A DNA stretch of 64,000 nucleotides, taken from assembly GCA_016490735.1 (NCBI GenBank), contig JAEMWC010000047.1, positions 1,727,001-1,791,000 on the forward strand. The letters run 5' to 3'. Origin of the DNA: Pachyseris speciosa. Taxonomy: Eukaryota > Cnidaria > Anthozoa > Scleractinia > Pachyseridae. Shown here one piece after another: positions 45,797-59,300 of this stretch (position 1 is the stretch's first letter; each line of letters opens with the position of its first letter). The notes below the pieces were generated by a model. That model was given only the letters and a program-made list of their open reading frames with translations, ran no database searches and had not been told where the DNA came from. Made by a program: the position numbers and the translations under genes.

Positions 45797-47279
45797 CTAT
45801 TTCAGTGGTGTCAATTTGACCATCACCACCCCACTCGGGTTGACAATGGCTTCGAAGCTATGGTCAAATATCCCAAGATCCTTGTGTTCAAACAGGTCAC
45901 GTGCCACAGCTGGCAAGGCGGGCAGCCCGACCTGAGATAACAAACGGAAGGTGGTAAATACATTCAACTAACGTTTGTAATGCACTACCTTTCTGCTCAC
46001 ACCTGAGTGAAAACCCTTGTCGCTTCGGGGGTTCCACTCGATAATTATGAAGTGTCGGTAATTTGGGATGTTACCTCGCGCTTTCAGTCGACCATTCCTG
46101 AGAGAAAATTCCCACCATTTTTAGACCTACTTTCGACTGGCTAAAATTACAGAAAGAAATTCAATGTTATCTGTCTTCGCTTTAGTAGTCAGTTATATTT
46201 GAAATCTTACCTTTCGCTGGGATGTGGGGTGGGGTGGGAAAGAATCGTTACTTTCTCAGATTGGAACACTTTTGGATCTATGGACAGCAGAACCAATTTC
46301 CCGTTGTTCTTGGGGAGGGATGAATCACTTTTTTTCGAATTTAATAACAATTATCAAACGTAACGGTAGTACGTTTCGGTGACGTAGCCGAAGCGAGCGG
46401 CCGGGACCACGTGACCCGAATCGATTGACCGAAAAGAAACAAAGAAAGGCCTACGAACTAGGCAACTTACGTAACACATCGAATGCGTGGCGTGTTCACT
46501 GAACCAACCAAAAGCCGCGTGGGTTTTTGGTCTGTTCACTAAGCCATCACATTCCTATTTCCCAGGGCGTTTGTTAACGCGGTTTTGTTCGAGCGTAATG
46601 ATTGCAAGGTCAAGCAAAAGTCGCTCTATAAGGATGTTACTTACCAACTGAAAAGAAGCGGAAATAGTAGCAGGGGTAGAAATGGAGTGCGAGAACAACA
46701 CCACAGCTACAGAGCCGTCAGCCAGTGGACGCGCCCAGATCTCAGAATATCCATTCTACAATCAGTGGAAAACAAGGACCCGTCAGCTCTTACAGTCTTG
46801 CATTGCTCTCTTTTGGAAACCATCAGGATCAGTGAAACGACTAACATTGACATCAAAAATTCTTAGTCAAAGACAGACTCAATAAATGTAAAGCTGTCAC
46901 TACAGGGGAAGGTTTCTCTGGAATAGTCTGCCAAACGAAACTAAAGAACAGGCAGCCCTTAGTGACTTTTACAAATACGTTTGGTAATAATTATATTAAT
47001 AAGGTAATTTATTGATACATGTATTTATCTACCGAAAGGGTAGATAAATGGCAAACACTACTGGACTTCAGCAACGACAAGGAAGACATGGTGACAGCAG
47101 GCTAAAAGACAGCTCTTAGGAATTCAGTATTTAATTTTACCAAGTGCCTCACCTGCACTCTCCGTCCCATTTTTCCTAATTTGTCTTGATTTACAGCAAT
47201 CACCTCACTGCAAATTATATTGAACATTAGATTATGTACTCCGTTTTTGTTTTGTTCACATTTTTGCTGTAAATATCAT

Positions 47280-47318
<39 letters not shown>

Positions 47319-50300
47319 TATTACTCGAGCCGTAACTAAAGGTCATGAGTCAAAGTGTCGCGAATTTCCTGAGCATACTTAAGCCTGGTGACTTTTGAGC
47401 CGATTTTTTGAGCGCCTAGATCTTTGGATTCGATGTATCAGAATGAGCTTTGAGGTCATCCGGAAAAATTCGTTCGGTCTCAAAACAAGTTTTAAATACT
47501 TAAACTCTGGAGTCACGCATCGTTTATCACGCTTGTCTCCAAGATTATGAACTCGACAAATAGCATATTCAAATGAAGAATGATCCTTGATGCTCGATGA
47601 TTTATTTCATATACATCAGTCACAAATAGCATATTGTTTTGAGTGTACCTTGCATGAGCAGTGTCTCTTGAAGTGAAAAACACTGTCGATTTCGGGACCG
47701 ATGCGCTTTCGTCTTTTTTTTTTCTCCTTTATAGACAGGCCAAGTTCACAAACACAACACCCGATCCTCTTCAGCTGGACATTTTTATCGTAAATACTCT
47801 CGACTAAACCATCCTAAACACACTTTGCTAGCGTAGGAGCAAAAATTTGGAACAGTATCCCTGAGAATTTGAGAAAACTTCCAAAACGTGTTTTTAAGTT
47901 AAAATCACAGAGTCTCTTATTCTTCAATCTTGAAAAGCAGGATACGTAGTTATGTTGATATAGACGCCTTTATTCTTTCTCCTCCTAGGTAGGTATCTCT
48001 CTGTTCTCTACATGTCTGTAACACCTTTTTTATATTTGTATGTTATTTATATTTATATTCATATATGCAGGCGCGGATCCAGGGGAGGTGAAATGGATGA
48101 ATTTTCACCCCCCTTTTTCTGAGCCCCCCTTCTTTCTTTGTTTTGTTTGTTTTTTTTTTTCTTATCCCTCAAACACCTCAACCAGGCTTTGGTTCTATTG
48201 CATTATTACAAAAATTCACCCCCCATTTCAAAATCCCATCCTCGGAGACCCAGGGGCAGATAGTCGGGACGGGACGAAGATTCGGGACGAACGAAAGTTT
48301 ACAAGACAGTCGGGAGAGCCCCTGGGAACATTTCTTTATCGGACTCGTTCCAGAAGCTATTGAAATCCAGCTTCGTGATTGGGCGGAAATTTTCTGGCAA
48401 GGAATTTTTTTCTGCCCAATCGTCGATCAGCTTATATATCGCACTCCTTTCGTGACTCCTTACACCAACAAGTAAGCGATCAATCTGCTGTCGACCATAT
48501 TTTTAGTGGTTCCACTTGTCTCGTTCGTTCGACAAATTTATTCTACGAGGAACATTTTGGTGGCAAGGGACCCACAAAGAACAAGCAACAATCACTTGAA
48601 AGGAACTAGAAAAATCAAAATGAAGATCGACCGCAGGCATCGTAAACTTCACGCGAAGAACAGCATGTAACTCGGTCTCTTTCTCTTGTTACGATCATTG
48701 TTGTTTGGTTTGGGCTTTTTTCTCTGGTTTACGTACGTGGAGTGGGCCGCTCCTGAAACTCTTCGGGGCGATGAAATTTCTGTTGCACGGGCCGGACAAG
48801 TTTGCCGATCAGGCGAGAAGCACACAGCTCGGCGTTTTAAGTTATCGAACCTTGCAATCGACCGTCTCAGCTCAATTTCGAGAGAGACCACAAAAAGGCC
48901 TTAAAGGAAGTGTACAGTTACACTGTGATACATTGCAATGTTTTGGTTTTCATATATTTGACTGGTATCTGTTGGCCAATATGCTTTTCTTACCAAGGTG
49001 TGCATAAAAATATCGCAGATTGCCTTGCAGTTGTGATAATTGCTAATTGTGCTAACTGCTAATTGTGTGCACATGTAAGATGCATGGTTATTTGCACAAG
49101 CTTTCCATGAACTCTTTTACCACAGTGGTGCTGAGCTCAGTTAAAAATTTAGTTTTTAAAAGTTTTAAAAACATGATTTAGAGTGGGCCTTGCTGGAAAC
49201 ATTTACATTATGTTGACTGTGCTGCAACTTTTAGGTAGCAAAGTTTCAGATAAAGTTGTTTACAAGTTGATGCAGGATGTTTAGTGTCTTGTATGCACTC
49301 TTGTTTTTATAAACGCTCAAGTGTATCCATAATATAACAATTATGAAATTCCATTTTTGCATGATACGGTTGTAGTTGCTGTGATTGCTAAGCCAGTGGT
49401 ACACCAGGAAAAGACAATTTCTCCTGTGAGACCACACCAATTTTGGAATGGGTTCTTCCTATCACCGCCCTCTTCCTTGACAATTTTTAAAACATGAGAG
49501 AGTGCTTCCAGTTAATTAAGGAACCATGTTTTTAGTTCCTCACATAGTGTAAATGTGTCTTGTGCCGAAAGACCCTTGATAACCACCTACTGACAAATCA
49601 ATCTCAACTATGCAGTTCACTGAGTCAAACAGGCTGATACAATGGTATGGCTAAGTATAGTTAAATTATTTTCAGGTAAGTTTCAAACTAAAGAACACTA
49701 CACACAAACCATACCCATAACCTCAATACAGTTACAAAATATGTTAACATGGTCACTCAGTAAGATATCCCCTTTAGATAAAGTGGAAACAAAAAAACTA
49801 AACAAAAAAAAAACAATAAAATAACAAAATAAAACTAGAGGGGATTGTTATTTCATTTAGTTTTTGTTTAGAAGTTTTCTTGATAGTGAGATGTAACTTT
49901 AAATTCAAGTTTTCAATGCAATCTGTTGGATATTGTAGTGATTATATGTCACAAACCTTATGGCCTCAGAGTTTTTATTAGGTTTTAGAGTAGCTGACTG
50001 GAATCTAACAGAAGGTGGCTTGTTGATGAGAATTTAAACAGCCTTCAAAAAACATTGGAAACTATTCATTGAAAAGCAGGTGGCTCAAAATTTAAAGAAA
50101 CCACTTTTTAGCCAGCTGCCAGCACTTCAGGAGAAGTCTACCTTGCACTAAATGAAATTTCCAATGAGTATACCCAAGATGAAATTACACCCTCAGTTTC
50201 AGAGGGGGGTACAAAAAAATTTAAAATATATTGTTCTTAAAATTTAATTGTCCATCTGTTATCTGTTGGTCTTTCACTTTGCTTTTCTACAGCGGCCCAA

Positions 50301-53300
50301 GAGGGTCAATCACAAATCAATTTACCAAAACAAATATCAGTTTCCCTTAACATGAAACAGTTTCTCAAAACACAAACAATTTCCTGAAACACAAGTCAGT
50401 TTACCATCATCATTCACTGAAACACCTGTAATAGGCTAATCACAGCAAGTGCACTGCACAAGATGTTCAGCAAATAATACCATATCAGACTGCCTAATTC
50501 TTAGGAGCTATGAAAGCCCTGTAATGCTACAAAAGGTATCAGGTCAATACCGTACCCCAATTACCATGCAAAACATCTGCCACAAATCTACTAAGGTCTC
50601 AAAAAATTATGCTAACTCTACCAATAGTAAGGAAAACATTAAGTGTCTATATTCTCATGAGAGTGATGATGTTTGTAAAAATCTGTTTTCATCTTAACAT
50701 AATACATGCCATTTTCCATTCCTTTCCCCCAAAACACTGGAGTAGTTTCTATTCGAGTCTCACTCTATAACCAAGGTAATCACCTATTTCAAAAGCAAAA
50801 TCTGAACTCACATCAACGTCAAAACGGCATCTATATGCAAGAGAATGTCAGAGTATTGGGAAACTGATTTTGATTTGATAAATTGGTTTGTGATTTCGGC
50901 CTCCGTACTTTTCCACACAAACGCAGCCTTCAAGCCCAATGACCTTAACAACTTAACCTGGTCTTTCATGATTGCCATAATATAAGCGGATGGAGAGACA
51001 ACCACGACTACAGGTAAATTATTTTAAACTGGATTTTCTCAGGCCATATTTCAAGGTCTCTCGAAACTGAGCTGAGCTCATCTGAGACGCGACTTCGAGT
51101 AGATTGTAAGCAGTGGAAGGTTCGATTTCGTGAGCAAAACAAAATTCAACGGCTGCGTTTCACTCGCGCGATCGGTAAACTTGCCTGGCCTGTGCAACAG
51201 AAATTCCATCGCCCCGAAAAGTTTCAGGAGCGGCCCACTGCCTGTGAGTACACCAGAGAAAAACAAAAGCTCATACCAAACAACAACAATTGTGGCCGAG
51301 TTGTCAACAATCTGCAACAACTCTTCGCGTGAAGTTTACGATACCTGCTATCGGTCTTCATCTTGATTTTTCTAGTTCCTTACAAGTGATTTTTGCTTGA
51401 GTAGAAGTTGAATTTGTCGATATCTGGATTTTGTGGGCCCCTTTCCATCATAACTTTTCTCGAAGTGTCGATACAGCGATCGAAACTATGGCTGACAGCA
51501 GATTGAACGTTTGACCATCGGTATAAGAAGTCACGAAAGGAGTGCGATATATAAGCTGATCGCCGATTGGGCAGAAAAAAATTCCTTGCCAGAAAATTTC
51601 CGCCCAATCAGGAAACTGGATTTCAATAGCTTCTGGAACGAGTCCGATAAAGAAATGTTCCCAGGGGCTCTCCCGTCCGTCTTGTAAACTTTCGCTCGTC
51701 CTGAATCTTCGTCCCAACCCGACTCTCTGCCCCTGGGTCTCCGAGGATGCAAAATCCTGGATCCGCGCCTGATATGCATATTCACATCACCATTATATGT
51801 ATATCAGTAACAAATAATTTTCCGCAATGTATGTACAGTATGCCGTAGAGTCCCCACACTGCCTGCCTCGACTAGCTCTGCTAAATGTAGGCACGTGTGA
51901 AAGTGTCATCACTTTTTAATTAATAATAAAAAAGCTGTTGTTGTTGCTGTTGTTGTGATAGCAACTCACCTGTTGAGCAGGATTTCTTTTGCCCAAGGTG
52001 AAATTTTGCGAAGATCAGTGGACAGGAACAGTGGCTGGCAAGACAAAAATGAAAGATTGAAAATGAACAAATTAAAGGAGACGGAGAGAACATTGATAAA
52101 TTGTAGAACTGTCGCTAAAGAATCTGAAAGATTAAAATTATGGTGACAAAAATAATCACCAAGAGAAAACTGTTACAATGGGTGAACATACGTTGTACAT
52201 GTGTAGGGATGCTCAGCAACGAAGTTAGTGAGGGCACAGCTGTCGAGATTTGTGCTGATACAGTTGCAGGGAAAGAAGACAACCAACCACAATTTGTACT
52301 TGAAGAGGAACAGTATAAAGCGATAAATTTAGGAGGGATTGACTGGAGTCTTGGTGTTTGTGACTCAGGAGAGGCAACGTAAATAAGTATTATGAAATAC
52401 AGTATGTTGCCCAGTATCCGACCGGTACCAGTATCCGACCAGTTAAAAATTTATTTCAATTTTTGCGATGCGCATATTCATTTCTCGCAAATGAAGTATT
52501 CCAAAAGGAAGCCGAACATTTCAGCTTTGAAAAGCAAGGTTTAGCGGGATTTTAGCTTCAGAAACACTTGCAGAAGGCACCGTTCTGTTGAGGTGCGTGA
52601 AATTATAATGGTTACTATTTACGCTTTTCACCGCGCAGTAAAACTATCGCTGTTCAACTAAGGGTCTGTAAAATGTCCTCAAATGTGACATTTTCAAAGG
52701 AACTGTTGGATATTTAAAATGACGATACTCATAAAAATCAAGAGGTCATAACATCAATTAATTCTTCTTAAATTTTATTTTTTCTGAAAAAATGGAGACC
52801 TGAAACATTCACTAAGTTTTGATTTAGTATGCCCAGTATCCGACCACTTTTTTCTTAACTGTACAAAATCGTTGTATAAGCTGCGAAAACTGTTTAAACA
52901 AGATTAATTCCATACCTTTAACTATAGTTTTGTCCTAGTATATGCATATAATCCATGTAATTAATGTTATGCTACACAACACAACTTTCTTCATTTATTT
53001 ATCGGAGCGAACTATTGTCCGTGTGTTTGCTTTGCATAACTGCATTTTGTATTTCCGGAAGCGGAAGTTAAAACAGGGAATTCTCAAACCTTTCTGTTAA
53101 CCGCCGGGGGCCCTCCTTCGGTTTTAACAAAAAATGAAGAAAACCAGTGAGCAAATTGGCTGGTTGAGCTGGCAAACGGTGACTTTGGATTGTCCAAGGA
53201 TGATTTCCTTGAATCAGTGAAAAAGTTACGTTTCATTAACTTGTCAATGTTGTGGTCGGATACTGGGCTCGCTGGTCGGATACTGGGCAACAAACGAGCT

Positions 53301-56300
53301 CTGCAGAAATGCAAATTTCACGACGGATACGAAAGTAAAACCGTAAACCTTTTTGTCATCATATTACAGACTAAATGGATTGTCTCAGGGCCAAATTTCA
53401 GAAATGTTGCGACTGAGGAAGGAAACTTTTAGCAGTTCTAAACTGAAGTGGTCGGATACTGGGCAACGTACTGTACATGTAAGGTTACTCTTATGAATCG
53501 TTTGAACTAAAATCACATTACGGACAAACATAATTAACAATTATTCACCGACGTGGAGGTAAATATCCACCACTTTCACCGACACTGAGGTGAATAATTG
53601 AAGGCCTCGGAGCATAACCAAATGTTCACATAATTCACGTATGAATATTAATACGGTACGCATGCAAATGAGCTTCACTTCAATTGAAGGCCTCGGAGCA
53701 TAACCATCCTATGTCGAATTTTTCAGACAAATCCAAGCAAAATCGAAAAACGACTCAAAATTCGACATAGGATGGTTATGCTCCGAGGCCTTCAATTGTT
53801 TCAGTATATACCACACAAGCTGAATAATTAGTGAACCCAAACAGTACTTTATGTGTGACAATACAGTGTATACCGACAAGCAGTCGAAAATTGTAAAATC
53901 TCGCGCGCCGGCTGCTCGGAGGTGAATAGTACTTGCTAATCACCTCCGAGTTAACCAATCATAGCGCGCGAAAAGCACTATTCACTTGTGTGGTATATAC
54001 TAATGAAAGATATACAGAGGTCTGTGTGTACTTACAGAAGCCATGACGGCCCATATGGCAAATTGAGCCTTCGATTCTTCAAAACTCAAACCAAAGTCAC
54101 CTATGACAAGCTGAGAAAATGCACCATTAGTTTCTTAAATAAACGAGGCGATGTTGATATTAATTTTCTTTCGTTTGTTGATAGTCACTGCCCCCCCCCC
54201 CCCCCCATCTTATCTTATCTTATCTTATAGAGAGGAATGAAACACGATACGATGATGTTGCGCAACACAATTCAATAATCAAATGAAGAATGATCCTCGC
54301 AGTTGTGAACGCAATTTATGCAATTGTGAAAAGAAGCCTGAACAATTTTTTTTCAGGCTTCTTTTCGCAATTGCATAAATTGCGTTCACAACTGCGAGGA
54401 TCATTCTTCATTTGATTTCATTTCCGCAGTTCATATATGATTCATTTCATATATCATTCACACAATTTAATAATTAACGGATTTCAGTCGTTGGGTTGGT
54501 GATTTAAGCTGTCAAATACACATCCAAATTGATTCCCAATATTCCCCTCTTAAGCTTCTTTTTATCTTTTAAGCATGCCCTTAGGGATAATTTTTTTAAA
54601 GGAATAATTAGCCTTGCCGCATTTTTATTTGTAGCTCTCAATATTGAATTTTTTTATTCAGAATATAATTTGTTAATTATTGTTGTACACATTTCTAAAT
54701 TTTGAAGCATTCCAGTTTCAGACAGAGGGCCACAAGTCCATTGGTGTTGTTCACTATTTAGGGCTACCCTCTTCAAATAAAGGATTGACTGACTGACTGA
54801 CTGACTCATTAGCACCCCACTGTGCCTAATGCCCCCTGCATACAGTGTACCTGCCCAAACATCAAGTCCCCTAAAACAAATCTTGAACCCAAGTAGGGTC
54901 CAGGCCCAGGGTTTATTTGGGAATATTTTCAATACCATGTCAGGATCATTCCAGTGTCCTGGTCCAGCAGCTGGTATCATCTCATCTTGGTGATCACCGT
55001 ACCACTTAACAATACCGCTAACACTCTGCCATGAATCCTACAAAAAAAGACAGAAAGGATGAGTTTTGACTGTCATTATTAGACCTCACCCAGTGAAGAC
55101 ATTTGCACGAAATCCTCAAATGTGTCTTTTATTGACTTTTCAAGGCCTTTTTTTGTCAGTAAACACAGCTGAAAACTGAAGTCCCTGAGAGCTTCTGGTG
55201 GCAAAATTACATGTATAGTCCCCAAATAACGTACCATAGCCAATTTGGGTTAATTGCAAAATGCTACAAATTCATCTAGCATTACTTTTTTTGTCAGTAA
55301 ACACAGCTGAAAACTGAAGTCCCTGAGAGCTTCTGGTGGCAAAATTACATGTATAGTCCCCAAATAACATACCATAGCCAATTTGGGTTAATTGCAAAAT
55401 GCTACAAATTCATCTAGCATTACTTCACTTTGTTATTCTTTTGACACGTCAGTTACTGGCTTCTAGATTATCTTTTTTTAGATTCTTTTTTTCAGTTTCA
55501 TTCTTACTAATACCCGGTGCCAAGATTAGCTGATGCTATATGCGGGTTGGGTAAATTGTCCTTTGATTATTTTTGGATTGAATAAAGAACAAGAACAGTC
55601 TTGGTCTGTGTTTGTAACAACTACTTTTGGTCAGTAGTTAGGATGTTATTCAGGCATCTTCTGTTTTTAGGAATTTTCCTTAGTGGATTCAAGCTGATGC
55701 GCTTATAACTCAAGACCATCTTGCATTTCAGTTTGAGCTTCATCAAATAACCCATACAGTTGAAAACAGTACATTTAATTTCAATTCACTCTCGCATCAT
55801 AATCTTTGTACGTCACAGTATGCCATACATCTATTTAGTGAACTTGTTTGTTTCAGGGCAGTTCCAAATCCATGAAGCAACTTAAGGAACAATCAGACTG
55901 TGATAAGAATTTACCAATACCTGTACGTCATCATAATTTCTCCACAAGTTGCAGTATTCAGCAATCCTTGTATAGTTTGGCTGTAACATAAAAAAGCAAA
56001 CGTTTTTCAGATCAGCTCTTTTCTACAATAATTTCCATTATCTTGGAGGGGAAATCCCGATAGCGTTTTGGTCTGTCCTCATATTACACATCTCGACATT
56101 GGGCAGAGGCTGGGTGAGGAGCTGACCACCAGTCCCCAAGAGCCTCACAGAAACCTCACACAAGGAATAATGATGATGACAAGATACATGTAACAATGGG
56201 GGTGCAAAAAACCTTATAGAGGACCTTAACCCTTTCACCACCAAGAGGGATTTTATAGATTTTACTCTTACGGGCTAACGCCAGATGATTTTACTAGTCA

Positions 56301-59300
56301 AAGGGGGGCCTTTGGTGGTGAAAGGGGTTAAACTTTCTTATTTACCCTTACATGCATATACAACTTTGTATACTGACTGAGTGTGACCTGAGTAAGGGGC
56401 CATATTCAGATCATTCTACACTGTGTTTCCTTCAATGATATGTTACAATTATTAGAAACCTAGCAGCTACATGTACTTGTCTTATACATGTAGAAGACAA
56501 GGCAGAGACAAAAGGGAGACAGGAACAGGGCAGAGGAGGCCAGGAAGCTATGCTACAGTTCTCAAATAGCACTTATTTCCACAACCTCCTGCTTTCTAAA
56601 GAGCTTTTTTCAAGTTGTCACCTGCATTCTCCTTGGCTCCTTTTTGCTGATGCTCACCCCTTCCTGACCCCTGCACCATGTTTCACACACAACAACCTGT
56701 CACTTACTGTTATGTTAAGAGGAACCTGATATGCTGGCCAGCTACAAGAGAATACTATTGGTCTCCCTGTCTTGTTAAGAGCTTCAGTGAACTTTGGGTA
56801 GCCTGTATCCATTGTCTTTGGATCTGAATTACATCCATCCAGTTTCAAATAGTCCACACCCCATGATGCAAATGTCTGGAAATCACATGTAATATGAAAT
56901 ATTATTTACTGTTCATAGTTTCCAAGCCAATGTGTTTTAATATTGAACTACAAAGTGACGAAAAACATGCATACAGTCCAACAAAAATAATTTCTTAACA
57001 AAGATGGGATTAAATCTCTGCTGATCAATGTAAAGGGGTTTGTACCCTTGGAAACTGACACTGAAATAACAACAGAGTGAAATCTATTGAGCACTACTAT
57101 GATGTGGTAATGCACACTAATGAGGGCTGACAACTCTGAGAAGGCCTGTTTTGGGAGAAAAAGGTATGTAGCTCCAGCTAAAATGACTTTGCTCACGGCA
57201 CTCTGGTTTCCCACAGCTCAGTTGTTAGAGCATTTCAACCAGTATTCTGGAAGGTTATGGGTATACTTCCAGTTGGGAACTCAGTTTGATTTTTGCTTTT
57301 CCAAGTAAGAGTGTGATATTATTATTTGTTATAAAAAAATTTTAAGCTTTGGAAATTGAAAGGGAACTAACTCAAATTTCACCTACATTCATGTCTTGTT
57401 GCACATGATCAATGGAGCCAGGATAGCCTGCACATGTTTTTGTGCCATAATCTGTGGACATGCAGCATTGGCAAACAAGTAAACAAATACAAACAAATAG
57501 ATACATGTACATAAAAGGGAGAAAAACAAAAAGCTAGTCAGCTACAGCATGTACAAAGCCATAATTTCAAACTCATCAAAAATTACTTTCAGCAATGCCC
57601 AACCCAGATTTTCAGCATTCTTACAGTACCTGCATAGATTCCAAACTTCAATCCTTTGGAATGAATCTGAAAACAGTAACAGTATAAATATTACCCAGCT
57701 TGAATACACCACTGACAGAAATTGCTATAACAAATGAATGTACTATTAAATAACAGAGTTCACATGACACCTGGGTTACAAACACACTTAACCAGAAACC
57801 AATTTTTACTGAAAGATAAATTCTAAGGAAAAAAGCAACCGATAAAACCAAAGACATTTTAATTCCTTTGTAATCACCTTTTGGAACAAAATTTTTATAT
57901 GTTGCAAACAACAAAACTTCTCCACCAATCTTATGGCTATCAGCCAAATGTTAAATTCCCTAACTTTTCACTGACTGAGGAGAACACAGAATTTAGAATT
58001 TCACTGGGTTCCTGACCTTGAGTTTTCTTGAATAAGTATTGGTTTTTTCCTGACTTTCTCCAGAGGGAGGTTTTCCCTGTGACCCCACAAAAAATACAGA
58101 GGTGTCCTCAACATAGCTATATGTTTTTATTACCAGAGTTGTACATGTTGCAAAACAGGGTTTTTAACAGTGCCTGTTATTATTTTATTGCATCATTATA
58201 CAGTGTATATAGTTGGCCATGGGGATCTTCAAAATCAAAGAAGAGTAATGTTGGATAGCAATTTGGAATTTCTGGGGAAGGGAGTTCAGAAAAAAAAAGA
58301 CCTTTCATATTAAGATGGGCACAGACATACAGTGTAAGTGAGGTGTAACACATTCTGAAATAACTACAAATAATTTATTTGACTCACATATTCAGCTAAA
58401 GCAGGCATTCCGTGAGGAAATCTTTCAGGGTCAGGTTGCAGTTCACCAGCAGAGGTACGGTTATGGGATGCCCAACAATCCTGCAATATTATAGCCCTCA
58501 TTAATATACTTTTATAAAAACAATTTTTTTTATTTAATGTTTTCATTTTATTAAATAACTTGTGGACATTTGAACTTAATTTTTCCTTATCAACAGCATG
58601 AACAAAATGAATGTATTTTCACGCACATGTCGCTTACTTGAACAATGGTAAAATGGTAAGTATGAGCATTTTTCGACCAAGTACAGTCTTGGTTTTTACA
58701 GACTAAAAAATACAAAATGATCAGTGTAAAATGCAATGGTCATGATTAAAAAAAAAGATTTACCGGTAACATGCAATTACTCATTAATCAAGACAATTTA
58801 AAACAAAGAAATGATTGGTATGATTGTAAACTTAGAATCAATTAATTGGTCAAATAAAATTTTTCTCTTATTTCAGGAGAAAACTTACATCAATAGAAAT
58901 ATACATATAACCAGCATCTTTAAAACCATCCTCTGCCACGCGATCCGCCATCTCCATAAAAAGCTCTTCACTGAAAAATTATTAACAAGTAAAAAACCCA
59001 AAGGCAGTTAGCTAGTACTACAGTTACATGCAAACCTCCTGTAAGCAACCATTGAAAATGTCAAGCACAGGAGATTTACTCCATACTCTAAAATTTGGAG
59101 ACGACAAGACATCAATAACTCTGCTTTGCTGAAAACAGACCAAAAGCCTTGGATATAACTTGGACCAAAAAGAGAACACATTCATTTGACAGTTTAAAAG
59201 ATTGTGAGAGGTTTGCGAGAGGTTCCAGTTGTAGCGTTTTGACTGGGAAAATGTTGGTATGTTTGGAAAAGTGGTCACTTAGAGGAAGTGGTCACTCATG

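Larger units (their letters stand above)
47740..51955 (+). mobile_element. LINE 3' end split by a younger transposon
   Basis: 47820-47975 encodes [20 protein letters not shown]...LEKQDTYVDIDA, a reverse-transcriptase C-terminus. The following UTR stops at 48067 and resumes at 51772, ending near 51955 in AATAAAAAAG with GTT repeats. The two parts flank the inverted-repeat transposon at 48068-51771. Confidence 0.65.

Noticed and set aside
54836..54935. Extension of the DPDM exon of the NAGA-like gene to 54654
   Set aside because: A GT donor directly follows the DPDM codons, and the true continuation (IGDFGLS) is in the exon at 54036-54110.
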